A stretch of DNA of 64,000 nt, from NCBI GenBank assembly GCA_020247395.1, contig JADCJC010000031.1, positions 1 through 64,000 on the forward strand, read 5' to 3'. The notes below the pieces were generated by a model that made no database searches, was not told the origin of the DNA, and saw only the letters and a program-made list of their open reading frames with translations. Positions 15,886 to 24,635 of this stretch are shown here, one piece after another; position 1 is the stretch's first letter, and every line of letters begins with the position of its first letter. The translations under genes were made by a program, and so were the position numbers. The DNA comes from Rhodocyclaceae bacterium (GTDB lineage: Bacteria > Pseudomonadota > Gammaproteobacteria > Burkholderiales > Usitatibacteraceae).

Positions 15886-17151
15886 ATGAACACGATTGCC
15901 AATAATCCACGTGGTTTAAGCGGGGAGGCACTGCCAGAAACTCCCCTGAACTGCGAAGACAATCTAAAACTCGCCGCCCATATGCATAAAACCAAAGCGG
16001 CACATCATCGTGCGCAAGCGCACGTTGCGCTCGATTTCGAGGGTGCGCATTTCCACCCTTTGGAAGCGATCACATTTTTCCGCCGCTGGCCGCGCAGTTT
16101 TTTGCGCAATGTCTTGTACACGGTCATTTTCAACGCTCTATTTGCCATCGCGTTTACGCTGCTGGCATTTGCGGATGGTCGCCCGATACCGATGGAGTTG
16201 GCCGGAAAAATACTGGTCAACAATCTGATCATCTCCAATGCTATCGGCTTCATGTTCTGGGGCGTGCTTTCGCTGATTGGGCCTGTGATGCGCTTGGTCA
16301 ACCGGCGCTCATTTGTTGAAATCGCGTTGTTTTACTCGGTGATGGGCACTGGCATCGTGACTCTGAGTTTTGTGGGGCTCTCGCAACTGCCTGGCTTCAA
16401 TGAAATGCAGACGTGGATCTTGACCAAGCGGCAGTTGCTGACGAGTTTTGTGATCTCATTTTTTATCTCACTTGTGCTGGCTTTCATTTGGCGCCGACGC
16501 GTGACCGAACTCGCCGGTCAAATCGAACTTTCGGAGGAGCGCGAGCGCGCCGCCTCGGCAGAACGCGCCGCGACCGAAGCCAATCTGCGCGCACTGCAGG
16601 CGCAAATTGAGCCGCACTTCTTGTTCAACACGTTGGCCAATGTCACCAGCCTGATCCATACGCGACCGGACGACGCGAAGCACATGCTCGAAGAATTCAT
16701 CGCGTATCTGCGTTCCTCATTGGCAACCACGCGTGAATCACGAACTTCACTGGCGCAGGAATTTGCGTTGATGAAGAGTTTTCTTGCCGTCCTTCAAATT
16801 CGTATGGGCGCGCGCCTCAAAACGCGCTTTGTACTGGATGACGATGTGAGCGGCTTCGGCTTGCCGCCTATGCTGATTCAACCGATAGTGGAGAACGCCA
16901 TTAAGCACGGGCTTGAGCCGAAGGTCGAAGGCGGTGAGCTCGTGCTCTCGGCGCGCCGCGTCGCCGATATGGTGGAAATTGATATCGCGGATACCGGGCT
17001 CGGTTTTCAGAACACGACATCAAGTGGTATCGGGCTGAAAAACGTACGGGAGCGGTTGGGAAAACTCTATGGCGGCAACGCGCGCCTAGACATTCACGAC
17101 AACGTTCCGAGTGGCACGAAGATCACCATTTTGCTCCCTGCGGCGGCGTAA
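15886..17151 (+). CDS. LytS-type membrane sensor histidine kinase
   Basis: A 421-residue kinase of the His_kinase (LytS/YehU/AlgZ-like) class. An N-terminal cytoplasmic tail is followed by four membrane helices (about residues 72-92, 108-130, 142-165 and 188-210), a coiled-coil linker rich in Glu/Arg/Ala, the phosphoacceptor motif LQAQIEPHFLFNTLANV with H244, and a C-terminal ATPase domain (MLIQPIVENAIKHGLEP N-box, DTGLGF, and GIGLKNVRERL G-box). No periplasmic sensor domain is visible, so the signal is probably membrane-borne. It is followed after 48 bases by its LytTR response regulator. Confidence 0.92.
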   Translation: MNTIANNPRGLSGEALPETPLNCEDNLKLAAHMHKTKAAHHRAQAHVALDFEGAHFHPLEAITFFRRWPRSFLRNVLYTVIFNALFAIAFTLLAFADGRPIPMELAGKILVNNLIISNAIGFMFWGVLSLIGPVMRLVNRRSFVEIALFYSVMGTGIVTLSFVGLSQLPGFNEMQTWILTKRQLLTSFVISFFISLVLAFIWRRRVTELAGQIELSEERERAASAERAATEANLRALQAQIEPHFLFNTLANVTSLIHTRPDDAKHMLEEFIAYLRSSLATTRESRTSLAQEFALMKSFLAVLQIRMGARLKTRFVLDDDVSGFGLPPMLIQPIVENAIKHGLEPKVEGGELVLSARRVADMVEIDIADTGLGFQNTTSSGIGLKNVRERLGKLYGGNARLDIHDNVPSGTKITILLPAAA

Positions 17152-17199
17152 GCATCGCCGTCATAGGTAAAGAAACGGACAACCTGCAATCGAACTACC

Positions 17200-17970
17200 A
17201 TGATCATAAAAGCAATTCTGGCGGACGACGAACAAAACCTCACCGACTATCTGAAGCAGCGGCTTACTATGCTGTGGCCGGAGCTTGAGATTGTCGCGGC
17301 GGCGGCCAACGGTCCGGAGGCGCTTCGTTTGATTGATGACTACGCACCCGATGTGGTGTTCCTCGACATCAAAATGCCGGGCCTCACGGGTCTCGAAGTT
17401 GCTGGCCGCATCGATCAGAAGACCCACGTGGTGTTTGTGACAGCCTACGACCAGTACGCTGTGGACGCGTTTGATCGTCAGGCAGTGGATTATTTGTTGA
17501 AACCGGTCACGGACGATCGACTGAAGCGCGCCATTTCTCGATTGCAGGAAAAACTTGCGAAGAAGGAAACGCCGCAGGATGTGGCGGCGATCTTGGCTTC
17601 TATCGCGAAGGTATTGCCGAACACCAAGAGCAGCTACCTGCGCTGGATCCGCGCATCGGTTGGCGATCTAACCAAACAAATTGCGGTTGATGATGTGCTG
17701 TACTTCCAAGCGCAGGACAAGTATGTCAGCGTCTATATGAAAGAGGGCGGCAAAGAGGTTGAGTCACTTATTCGCACACCGTTGTCTGAGCTGGCGGGTC
17801 AGCTCGATCCGGACAAGTTCTGGCAAATTCACCGCTCAACTGTGGTCAATGTCGAGCGTATTGCTGGAACCACGCGCGATGTGATGGGTAGGACAACCGT
17901 GAAGCTAAAGGATGCGAAGGCGGAATTGCCGGTGAGCCGCGCCTACGGTCACCTGTTTAAGCAGATGTAA
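17200..17970 (+). CDS. LytTR-family response regulator (AlgR-like)
   Basis: A 256-residue transcriptional regulator. The receiver domain (1-120) contains acidic residues in ADDE, phosphoacceptor D56 in FLDIKMPG, the switch region FVTAYDQYAVDAF and the conserved lysine in YLLKPV. The C-terminal LytTR DNA-binding domain (about 155-255) shows RWIRASVGD, VDDVLYFQAQDKYVSVY, FWQIHRSTVVNVERI and ELPVSRAYGHLF, all standard for the domain. It pairs with the kinase directly upstream. A direct-repeat site of suitable spacing lies in front of the operon, which would allow autoregulation. Confidence 0.94.
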   Translation: MIIKAILADDEQNLTDYLKQRLTMLWPELEIVAAAANGPEALRLIDDYAPDVVFLDIKMPGLTGLEVAGRIDQKTHVVFVTAYDQYAVDAFDRQAVDYLLKPVTDDRLKRAISRLQEKLAKKETPQDVAAILASIAKVLPNTKSSYLRWIRASVGDLTKQIAVDDVLYFQAQDKYVSVYMKEGGKEVESLIRTPLSELAGQLDPDKFWQIHRSTVVNVERIAGTTRDVMGRTTVKLKDAKAELPVSRAYGHLFKQM

Positions 17971-18006
17971 ACGCGAACTTGGGGCCGACTTTGGCCCTTA
18001 GTTCGC

Positions 18007-18036
18007 CGTTTATCCCCGCGCAGGCGGGGATAAACG
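18007..18036. terminator. 13-bp perfect hairpin between convergent genes
   Basis: CGTTTATCCCCGC / GCGGGGATAAACG with loop GCAG, between the response-regulator gene and the convergent YjdF-like gene. The stem is perfect. No immediate T run follows, so it may be a mobile palindromic repeat of the CCCCGCGCAGGCGGGG type rather than a classical terminator; it could still stop transcription from both sides. Confidence 0.6.
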
Positions 18037-18043
18037 CGTAAAC

Positions 18044-18655
18044 CTAGAGTTTTTTCATTTGAAGGTCGTGCCACTTACCAAGCGTGACCAACGCAGTAAT
18101 GGCACCAACGAGCGCCATAAACATATCCGATTGGGTATCCCAAGGGTCGCCCTGCGTGCCGAGAAATTCATCGGCACCCTGCCCCAGGCCCAGCGCGGCC
18201 CACCATTCGATAAGTTCATAAAACGCGGAGAATGCGAGGCAGACAGAAACGGCAAGGAACGCAACAAGCCCGCGTTGGGAAATCTTCCATTTACGGATAA
18301 ACAACTCCCGCGCGATGATGGCCGGTACAAAGCCTTGCGCGAAGTGCCCGATTTTGTCGTAGTTGTTTCGTGCAAAGCCAAACCAGTCCTGCATCCAGAA
18401 ACCGAGTGGTACACGTGCATAGGTGTACGCGCCGCCAAGCATCAGAATGAGGCCGTGAATGAGAATGAGGGCGTAGAGCAAATCTGTGAGCGGAAATTTG
18501 CTTCTCGTCGCCCACATCACAGCAAGGCCGACAAAACAGGGAAACACCTCAAGCCACCACGTGGTACGATCAAAAGGCGACCATGCGGAGGCAATCAGCC
18601 CGATGCTCCAAAGGGCGATGATCACCAGCAGCGGCCTAGGTATTGTAGATTGCAT
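18044..18655 (-). CDS. YjdF-like (DUF2238) inner-membrane protein
   Basis: About 203 residues with roughly six predicted membrane helices. The YjdF/DUF2238 pattern is clear: an N-terminal helix followed by SPFDRTTWWLEVFPCFVG, then YARVPLGFWMQDWFGFARNNYDKIGHFAQGFVPAIIARE, then FSAFYELIEWWAALGLGQGADEFLGTQGDPWDTQSDMFMALVGA. The function is unknown. The acidic and His residues (DKIGHF, YELIEWW, GDPWDTQSDM) suggest a metal site in the membrane. An in-frame ATG at 18697 also exists, but it would leave only 25 bases to the divergent thiS, so I prefer 18655. Confidence 0.85.
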   Translation of the reverse strand: MQSTIPRPLLVIIALWSIGLIASAWSPFDRTTWWLEVFPCFVGLAVMWATRSKFPLTDLLYALILIHGLILMLGGAYTYARVPLGFWMQDWFGFARNNYDKIGHFAQGFVPAIIARELFIRKWKISQRGLVAFLAVSVCLAFSAFYELIEWWAALGLGQGADEFLGTQGDPWDTQSDMFMALVGAITALVTLGKWHDLQMKKL

Positions 18656-18722
18656 AGCGGCTACGCAAGAAGAGACCCAAGTAATCAAGTGTCGCATGAA
18701 ACCCGCGTGTTAGAATTTTTTG

Positions 18723-18926
18723 ATGCTCAATATCAAAGTCAATGGACAAGCGACCACCCTGCCGCCGGGCGCGCTGGTTGTGGCGCTGGTGACGACCATG
18801 CAACTCGAGGGCAAACGATATGCCATTGAGCGCAATGGCGAGATCGTCCCCAAAAGCGCAGTCGGCGTTACACCGATTGAGGATGGTGACCAATATGAAG
18901 TTGTCATTGCCGTTGGGGGCGGTTAA
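18723..18926 (+). CDS. thiS: Sulfur carrier protein ThiS
   Basis: A 67-residue ubiquitin-like protein that carries sulfur as a C-terminal thiocarboxylate for thiazole formation in thiamine synthesis. The beta-grasp pattern begins [14 protein letters not shown] and the protein ends in VGGG, giving the essential terminal Gly-Gly. Its TAA overlaps the thiG ATG (TAATG), a tight translational coupling. A TTG one codon upstream is also in frame. No thiO, thiE or TPP riboswitch was seen next to the pair. Confidence 0.95.
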   Translation: MLNIKVNGQATTLPPGALVVALVTTMQLEGKRYAIERNGEIVPKSAVGVTPIEDGDQYEVVIAVGGG

Positions 18927-19735
18927 TGGCGGAAAAACCTGTTGTGGCGAACGGTGCGCCGCTCAATATCGCCGGCCGCGAGTACGTCTCACGCCTGTTG
19001 GTCGGGACCGGCAAGTACCGCGATTTTGACGAGACTCGTCTCGCCATCGAAGCCTCCGGTGCGCAGATCGTTACCGTCGCCATCAGGCGGGTAAACATCG
19101 GACAGGATCCGTCGCAGCCAAGTCTGTTGGAGATCTTGCCGCCGTCGCGCTATACCATCCTGCCCAACACTGCAGGCTGTTACTCGGCGAAAGAGGCTGT
19201 GCGCACGCTGCGGCTGGCGCGCGAATTACTCGACGGCCATCAGTTGGTGAAACTCGAAGTGCTGGCAGATGACACGACGCTGTTCCCGAACATGCCGGAG
19301 ACGCTGCTGGCTGCTAAAGAGTTGGTCGCCGACGGCTTTCAGGTGATGGTTTATTGTGCGGACGATCCGATCCAAGCCAAAGCGCTGGAAGACGTAGGGT
19401 GCGTGGCGGTGATGCCGCTCGCGTCGCTTATCGGGTCGGGCATGGGCATTCTGAATCCATGGAATCTCGAAATCATCCTAGATCGTGTAGCCGTTCCGGT
19501 GCTGGTTGATGCTGGTATCGGCACCGCATCGGATGCCGCCATCGCCATGGAACTCGGTTGCGACGGTGTGCTGATGAACACCGCAATTGCCAAGGCGAGA
19601 AACCCGGTTCTGATGGCGGGCGCGATGAAGAAGGCGGTGGAGTCGGGACGCGAGGCATTTCTCGCTGGCCGCATGCCGAAGAAAATCTATCGGGCGTCGG
19701 CTAGCAGCCCGCGTGAAGGACGTATTGGTACTTGA
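18926..19735 (+). CDS. thiG: Thiazole synthase ThiG
   Basis: A 269-residue TIM-barrel enzyme that builds the thiazole phosphate of thiamine from deoxyxylulose-5-phosphate, dehydroglycine and ThiS thiocarboxylate. Key features are [13 protein letters not shown] at the start, the Schiff-base lysine in [31 protein letters not shown], the phosphate-binding segments [35 protein letters not shown], and the closing [15 protein letters not shown]. Length is normal. Coupled to thiS by TAATG overlap. Confidence 0.97.
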   Translation: MAEKPVVANGAPLNIAGREYVSRLLVGTGKYRDFDETRLAIEASGAQIVTVAIRRVNIGQDPSQPSLLEILPPSRYTILPNTAGCYSAKEAVRTLRLARELLDGHQLVKLEVLADDTTLFPNMPETLLAAKELVADGFQVMVYCADDPIQAKALEDVGCVAVMPLASLIGSGMGILNPWNLEIILDRVAVPVLVDAGIGTASDAAIAMELGCDGVLMNTAIAKARNPVLMAGAMKKAVESGREAFLAGRMPKKIYRASASSPREGRIGT

Positions 19736-19787
19736 GCGAGTGTAGCGGGTGTGGAAATTGAGTCGTTGGACTCAACTGAGAGGGCGA

Positions 19788-20399
19788 TTAGAAACGCCAG
19801 TAAACTCCCAGCATCACGTTTTCAGCGTCATTGTTGCTGCGCTCGCTAACGAATTTGCGCGATCGTTCGACTTCGAAGCGGAGCCCTAGGCTGCTATTGA
19901 AGTTGTATCGGATACCAACCCCAAGTGCGCCGGTGCCAAGTAATCGTTGGCCGGGTAGGGGTGTGCCGATGGTATCAACACCGTTGAAATTTTCTGTGCG
20001 GAAGCCGACACGGCCTTCCAGCAGCAGCGCCCTGAAGACCGGGAGCGAACCGACTAAATCTAAGCCCATCGACCTCTCGCGTACTGCCAATCTGTCGTGT
20101 TGCAAGAGGGCACGGCTGGTGCCTGCGGCCCGCTCCGCATATCGGCCCTCAAGAGAAAAATGCGGGGTGAAGCGATAACCTAATTTCATGCCGACGCTTG
20201 GTTCCGGCGAAAGCGTCAGACCACGCGAGAGATTGTAGAGATCAACCAGCTCACTCGCCTTTTCGCCGCCGCTAAAGCCGAACTCGCTGCGCGCTTGCGC
20301 GCCACTCAGCACCACGCCGCCATAGTATTGCGCATGCGCTGCTGGCAACGTTGTGGCCGCAGCAAACGACAGCATGGCGGTGAAGGTTCGTAAGTTCAT
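19788..20399 (-). CDS. Outer-membrane beta-barrel protein
   Basis: A 203-residue protein with a signal peptide (about 1-23, ending AAHA) and a C-terminus of alternating hydrophobic residues ending in Phe (MLGVYWRF), the usual signature recognised by the Bam machinery. The internal pattern MKLGYRFTPHFSLEGRYAE, SLPVFRALLLEGRVGFRTE and GVGIRYNFNSSLGLRFEVERS resembles small eight-stranded OmpA/OmpW-like barrels. Ligand and role are unknown. It is convergent with thiG and has its own promoter region in the 257-base gap to its right. Confidence 0.85.
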   Translation of the reverse strand: MNLRTFTAMLSFAAATTLPAAHAQYYGGVVLSGAQARSEFGFSGGEKASELVDLYNLSRGLTLSPEPSVGMKLGYRFTPHFSLEGRYAERAAGTSRALLQHDRLAVRERSMGLDLVGSLPVFRALLLEGRVGFRTENFNGVDTIGTPLPGQRLLGTGALGVGIRYNFNSSLGLRFEVERSRKFVSERSNNDAENVMLGVYWRF

Positions 20400-20656
20400 T
20401 GTTTCGACAGTGTTGAAATGACTATTTTGTGCGGTGTCGTAATTATTCGGCTTCTATGATGTCCAGACTACGCCGAGCGCGGAGGGGAGTCAAGATTGAG
20501 GCATCAGATGCAATATGCCCCTATTTGATACCGGACAACGCGTCGATTTGTAACCGAATATCACGGCAAATCAACTAATCAGGCGATTGCCGAGTCATCT
20601 ATCCCATAATCAGACCGGCTCATCGCGGTTTTGTTCCCAGAGATCGCGCTATGTGT
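20400..20656. other. Intergenic region upstream of the beta-barrel gene
   Basis: About 257 bases between the end of rlmI and the start of the beta-barrel gene (both leftward). No coding frame or strong palindrome was recognised. It probably carries the promoter of the beta-barrel gene. Confidence 0.4.
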
Positions 20657-21838
20657 TCAGGCCATTTTGGTTACCAACAATCCCTTCAGGTATTCCCCTT
20701 CCGGAAAGTGAATCGACACCGGATGATCGATACCTGCGGAAAGTCGACGGGCGATTTGCGCCTCGATACCGGCGTCAACTGCGGCACCGGCGACGATTTT
20801 TTGAAACAGTTCCGGCGATACACCGCCCGAGCAAGAATAGGTCATTAGCGTGCCACCCGGTCGCAACAGCTTAAACCCGAGCAGATTGATATCTTTGTAT
20901 GCACGCGACGCCTTTTCGACATGATGTATGGTCGGCGCAAGTTTGGGCGGATCGAGGATGATGAGATCGAAAAATCGTCCCTGATCGCGTAACTTTCGCA
21001 GGTGGGCGAATACGTCTGCCTCAACCCACTCCATCGTGTTTGGGTCAATTTTGTTAAGCGCAGCAATATGTCGTCCGGACACCAGCGCCGGTGCCGAGGA
21101 GTCGATCGACACGACCGACTTTGCGCCACCCAACATCGCACTGGTACTCATAGTTGCCGAGTAACAAAAACAATTCAACACATCTTTATCTTTTGATATT
21201 GCCATTGTCAATGCCCGATTGTCGCGCTGGTCGAGGTAGAAACCGGTTTTGTGACCATTGACGATATCAACCTCAATGGTCATTCCGCCTTCGACGATCT
21301 GAATTGGGGCCGACAGCGCTTCGCCGAGTACCAGACCGTTGCGCTCTCCAAGCCCTTCCAGCTTACGAACGTCCGCGTCGGAGCGTTCGTAGATGGTGCG
21401 AGCGCCGGTGACTTCGATCAACAGTTGCGCCAACAACAGTCGGTTTGGCTCGACACCGGCGGTTGAGAGCTGCAGCACCACGGTGTCTCCATAGCGGTCG
21501 GCAACGACACCTGGCAAACCGTCGGATTCGCCGTGTATCAAGCGATAGGCAGTAGATTGCGACGCAAGACTGGCACGGCGCAAAATAGCGGCTGCGATCC
21601 GTTGCCGATAGAACGCATCATCAATCACGACACGCTCATCGAAACTCAATACCCGCGCCGCGATTTGTGACGCTGCGGAAAAAGCAGCCGTTGCGAGGTA
21701 TCGGCCGTCCTCCGCAACAATTTTGACGATATCGCCAGATTGCGCCGCGCCGATGTTTTTGATGGTGCCCGAAAACACCCAGGGATGACGGCGTAAAAGT
21801 GACTTTTCGCGACCAGATTTGATGATGATGTATTTCAC
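20657..21838 (-). CDS. rlmI: 23S rRNA (cytosine-1962-C5)-methyltransferase RlmI-like
   Basis: A 393-residue class I SAM-dependent RNA methyltransferase. The N-terminal PUA domain (REKSLLRRHPWVFSGTI...GDIVKIV) is followed by an EEHEE-type linker and a Rossmann domain with NGHKTGFYLDQRDNR, VLNCFCYSATMS, and FDLIILDPPKLAPT (motif IV), then the TYSCSGGVSPELF catalytic cysteine region, all as in RlmI/YccW. It starts with GTG. The neighbouring divergent gene is another RNA methyltransferase, trmB, 62 bases away. Confidence 0.93.
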   Translation of the reverse strand: MKYIIIKSGREKSLLRRHPWVFSGTIKNIGAAQSGDIVKIVAEDGRYLATAAFSAASQIAARVLSFDERVVIDDAFYRQRIAAAILRRASLASQSTAYRLIHGESDGLPGVVADRYGDTVVLQLSTAGVEPNRLLLAQLLIEVTGARTIYERSDADVRKLEGLGERNGLVLGEALSAPIQIVEGGMTIEVDIVNGHKTGFYLDQRDNRALTMAISKDKDVLNCFCYSATMSTSAMLGGAKSVVSIDSSAPALVSGRHIAALNKIDPNTMEWVEADVFAHLRKLRDQGRFFDLIILDPPKLAPTIHHVEKASRAYKDINLLGFKLLRPGGTLMTYSCSGGVSPELFQKIVAGAAVDAGIEAQIARRLSAGIDHPVSIHFPEGEYLKGLLVTKMA

Positions 21839-21900
21839 CTTGATATTCTACCGAGCGAAAGCCGCGCCGCGAGCTCGGTTCCGTGTGGGAAAATTGGCAA

Positions 21901-22650
21901 ATGCATAAAATCCAAACAACTCCAGCGGACGCGGCTCTGGCCAATGCACCGAACAAGGTGCCGAACACCCCACCGAACAATTCGCCCGTAAATCGTCCTA
22001 TTCGGAGTTACGTCCTCCGGCAGGGGCGGCTGTCTCCCGCCCAGGCGCGTGCCATCGATGAAGGCCGGTCGCTGGTGATTCCTTATGCTGCCGGTTTGCT
22101 GGATGTGTACGGTGCGTTTGGTCGCCGCGCACCAACGATTGTTGAAATTGGCTTTGGCATGGGCCACGCGACCGCTGATATCGCTGCACTACGGACAGAC
22201 GAAAACTTTATCGGTATCGAAGTTCACACGCCAGGTGTCGGCTCACTGCTCAAGATGCTCGCCGCGCGTAATCTCAACAACGTCCGCGTCATTCAGCACG
22301 ACGCAGTAGAAGTGATGACCAACATGATCGCCGACGCGAGTCTTGCAGGCGTGCATATTTATTTCCCCGACCCGTGGCCGAAAAAACGCCATCACAAGCG
22401 CCGCCTGATTCAGCCTGCTTTTGCCAAGCTGCTCGCGCAAAAATTACAACCCGGTGGCTATATCCACTGTGCCACCGATTGGCAGGCCTACGCCGAACAC
22501 ATGCTTGCTGTCATGAGCCGGGAGCCGTTGTTAGTCAACACTGCTGAAGGTTTTGCTCCCCGTCCGGCATATCGAACAGAGTCCAATTTTGAGCGGCGCG
22601 GCCTAAAGCTGGGGCATGGCGTTTGGGATGTGGTGTTTTGTCGGGCCTGA
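21901..22650 (+). CDS. trmB: tRNA (guanine-46-N7)-methyltransferase TrmB
   Basis: A 249-residue SAM-dependent enzyme that makes m7G46 in tRNA. The N-terminal segment [21 protein letters not shown] motif [29 protein letters not shown], and the family signature [18 protein letters not shown] are all present, as is [18 protein letters not shown] at the C-terminus. The ATG at 21901 is preferred; a GTG six codons earlier is possible. The first 35 residues are Asn/Pro-rich and likely disordered. Confidence 0.96.
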   Translation: MHKIQTTPADAALANAPNKVPNTPPNNSPVNRPIRSYVLRQGRLSPAQARAIDEGRSLVIPYAAGLLDVYGAFGRRAPTIVEIGFGMGHATADIAALRTDENFIGIEVHTPGVGSLLKMLAARNLNNVRVIQHDAVEVMTNMIADASLAGVHIYFPDPWPKKRHHKRRLIQPAFAKLLAQKLQPGGYIHCATDWQAYAEHMLAVMSREPLLVNTAEGFAPRPAYRTESNFERRGLKLGHGVWDVVFCRA

Positions 22651-22746
22651 AATGAACAGCACCACCGCTCGCACCGGATGACGGCATCGTGCGCGGGGTG
22701 GCAGGGCTACAGTTCGGGCGGGTAAACTATCGGGGGGGAGATGTAC

Positions 22747-23442
22747 ATGAGAAACGCACTTCGTCGTCGCTGGCTCAAATCTGCCGCAGCCCTCGGGTTA
22801 CTCGGGCCTGCCGGCATTTCTGGGTTGATTCAGGAAGCGTTAGCCAAAGGTGATCTGCCCGTCACGCCGGGTATCCAATCGCTGACTGGTACGGTCACCG
22901 TGAATGGTCAGTCGGCAAAAGTCGGTACGCCTGTGAAGGTAGGAGATCGTGTGGCGACGGGCGCGAAGAGTTCCGCTGTAGTCGTGGTGGGTAAGGACGC
23001 TTATCTGCTACGTGACAACTCAACCATTGTGCTCGAAGAATCCAAAGCATTACCCGGCTTGTTGGGCGAAGTGTCGGTGTTGACGGGCAAGGTACTATCG
23101 GTGCTGGAGAAACGGCTGCGCGACCAGCGGATTCAGTACCGGGTGCCAAATGCAACCATCGGTATTCGCGGCACCGGCTTTTATGTCGAGCTCTATCCTG
23201 AACGGACTTACTTTTGCCTGTGTTACGGTGAGGCCGCGATAGATGGCAAAGGGATGAGTGAGCCGAAGCTTGTTAAATCGACACACCACGAATCGCCGCT
23301 GTGGCTGGATGATCGGGGAGGCAGCATGAAAGCCGAACCAGGTCCGTTTATGAATCATACTGATGACGAACTCATCATGCTGGAGAGGCTCACTGGTCGA
23401 GAGCCACCGTTTGTGGCGATGGGGCTGACGGGTAAATATTGA
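22747..23442 (+). CDS. Orphan FecR-domain protein with a Tat-like signal
   Basis: A 231-residue exported protein. The N-terminus NALRRRWLKSAAALGLLG matches the twin-arginine pattern (RRxxLK). A FecR domain follows: LTGTVTVNGQSAKVGTPVKVGDRVATGAKSSAVVVVGKDAYLLRDNSTI, then LLGEVSVLTGKVLSVL and YRVPNATIGIRGTGFYVE. In FecIR systems FecR is an anti-sigma regulator, but this protein has no cytoplasmic anti-sigma domain and there is no fecI or TonB receptor nearby, so it is more likely a stand-alone periplasmic FecR protein. The C-terminal third (CLCYGEAAIDG, STHHESPLWLDD, FMNHTDDELIMLE) has His/Cys residues suited to metal binding. GGGGGGAG before 22747 sets the start. Confidence 0.82.
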   Translation: MRNALRRRWLKSAAALGLLGPAGISGLIQEALAKGDLPVTPGIQSLTGTVTVNGQSAKVGTPVKVGDRVATGAKSSAVVVVGKDAYLLRDNSTIVLEESKALPGLLGEVSVLTGKVLSVLEKRLRDQRIQYRVPNATIGIRGTGFYVELYPERTYFCLCYGEAAIDGKGMSEPKLVKSTHHESPLWLDDRGGSMKAEPGPFMNHTDDELIMLERLTGREPPFVAMGLTGKY

Positions 23443-23580
23443 TTCAACAGTGGCGGCGCGGGCTGGGCTAAAGAGTGATGGGCCTAACAATTTGCCTCTG
23501 AGCCTTTGGCTTCTTAAAGGCGGAGCTTTTTCGCGGCGTTCAGCTACCGAAGAGGGCGACTTTGGCTGCCGATTTAGATC

Positions 23581-23967
23581 TCATTTGACAAGCTGTAAAG
23601 CCACGTTTGCTGCAACCCATAGGCCAGCGAAGACAAAGGCAATGCGTACAAAAAGCATGCCTACGCTGCGCGTGCGGACGAATAGGTGAAAGTACCTTGG
23701 ATCGCAAAGCGTCGTAGTTTTGATGACGGCGAAGAGGAGGAACGCAAGACCAAGCAACGTAAAGTCCGCGCTCGGTAGTGCGAACAGCGCCAACAGGAGC
23801 GAGGAACTTTGTAGGCTTAGCGCCAAGGAAGCAGGCGTCTGAACGATAACTTGCATCGTCATTGAACCGAACTGCAGGCTGAGAAAGATGCATATGGCAG
23901 ACGCAACTGAGGAAAGGAACATGCGCTCCCAGAGCATGGTTAGTGTGTCAGGAAAAGGTGATCTCAT
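23581..23967 (-). CDS. Hypothetical four-helix membrane protein
   Basis: About 128 residues with four likely membrane helices (around 14-34, 40-65, 66-86 and 105-125). I do not recognise the family. The frame is open upstream to 24108, but that part overlaps brnA and reads like non-coding sequence, so I chose the ATG at 23967, which starts MRSPFPDTLTMLWERMF. It follows brnTA on the same strand with a 79-base gap and may be read through from that operon. No Shine-Dalgarno sequence is clear. Confidence 0.55.
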   Translation of the reverse strand: MRSPFPDTLTMLWERMFLSSVASAICIFLSLQFGSMTMQVIVQTPASLALSLQSSSLLLALFALPSADFTLLGLAFLLFAVIKTTTLCDPRYFHLFVRTRSVGMLFVRIAFVFAGLWVAANVALQLVK

Positions 23968-24046
23968 TCGGAAGCAATCAGGCTCTTCGGTTCTGCGCGC
24001 AGCGAAACGTCGCAAAGGATTGGCATGATTAGGCCAAACGTCGGAG

Positions 24047-24322
24047 CTAAGTGGCGCGACGTTTTGTGGTGCGTCCGGTTGAGCGACGAGTTGGGGCTTG
24101 GGCGTCAACGTACGCGTCTATCAGACGACGGATCATTCGCTGATATTGCGTTCGATGTTTTCTCGCTTCGGACTTGAAAAAATCGATGCTCTTCTTGCTG
24201 AGAGCCAAGGTGACCTTCACGCCCTCCTCTCGAAACGCCAACTCTTCAGGCGATGGAAGGAAATCCGGGAGCACCTGAATCCGACCCAGGGGCTCATTCG
24301 TGTAGTTTATTTTCACGCTCAT
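24047..24322 (-). CDS. brnA: BrnA-family antitoxin
   Basis: A 91-residue antitoxin of the BrnT/BrnA type II toxin-antitoxin system. The N-terminal part ending LPDFLPSPEELAF is the toxin-binding region in the family, and the C-terminal VKVTLALSKKSIDFFKSEARKHRTQYQRMIRRLIDAYV forms a ribbon-helix-helix DNA-binding domain, followed by a basic tail. The ATG at 24322 has AAAGG six bases upstream and overlaps the brnT 3' end by 29 bases, the usual toxin-first order. In known pairs BrnA represses the shared promoter; a palindrome that could be its operator lies upstream of brnT. Confidence 0.9.
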   Translation of the reverse strand: MSVKINYTNEPLGRIQVLPDFLPSPEELAFREEGVKVTLALSKKSIDFFKSEARKHRTQYQRMIRRLIDAYVDAQAPTRRSTGRTTKRRAT

Positions 24323-24584
24323 ACGCAGCCTTTCCTTTGCGCCAATAGCCAGCGCCAATTATTCGAATAACCGAAGCACGATACGTAAACCGCACCGTGA
24401 GGATCCCGCCATCAACTTCGCCGAAACAATAAAACCGATCTTCGGTTTGGCTATGGGAAACATCCTTGGCAATCAAGCGCCTTGGGTCAGCGAACGCATA
24501 TTGGGCGCGCCCAAAGGAAACGCGGTGCTTCAGCTGGTTTTCAGCATCCTTTTCCGGATCCCAATCGAAGCGCGTACTTGCCAT
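24294..24584 (-). CDS. brnT: BrnT-family toxin
   Basis: A 96-residue RelE-fold ribonuclease toxin. The family opening FDWDPEKDAENQLKHRVSFGRAQYAFADP and the later LTVRFTYRASVIRIIGAGYWRKGKAAYE are clear; the C-terminal RIIxA...R..E..YE pattern carries the catalytic residues in BrnT. ATG at 24584 is preferred over an in-frame TTG at 24590. First gene of the brnTA operon, next to a repeat-rich non-coding stretch. Confidence 0.9.
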   Translation of the reverse strand: MASTRFDWDPEKDAENQLKHRVSFGRAQYAFADPRRLIAKDVSHSQTEDRFYCFGEVDGGILTVRFTYRASVIRIIGAGYWRKGKAAYERENKLHE

Positions 24585-24614
24585 CCGCAAAGCGTATCAC
24601 TTGGCAATATAAAA

Positions 24615-24635
24615 CGCCATATTTTTGTATGGGCG
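24615..24635. promoter_or_regulatory. Candidate BrnA operator
   Basis: A near-perfect inverted repeat CGCCATA (24615-24621) / TATGGGCG (24628-24635), centred about 40 bases upstream of the brnT start, in the position expected for an autorepressor site. It was assigned by position and symmetry only. Confidence 0.45.
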
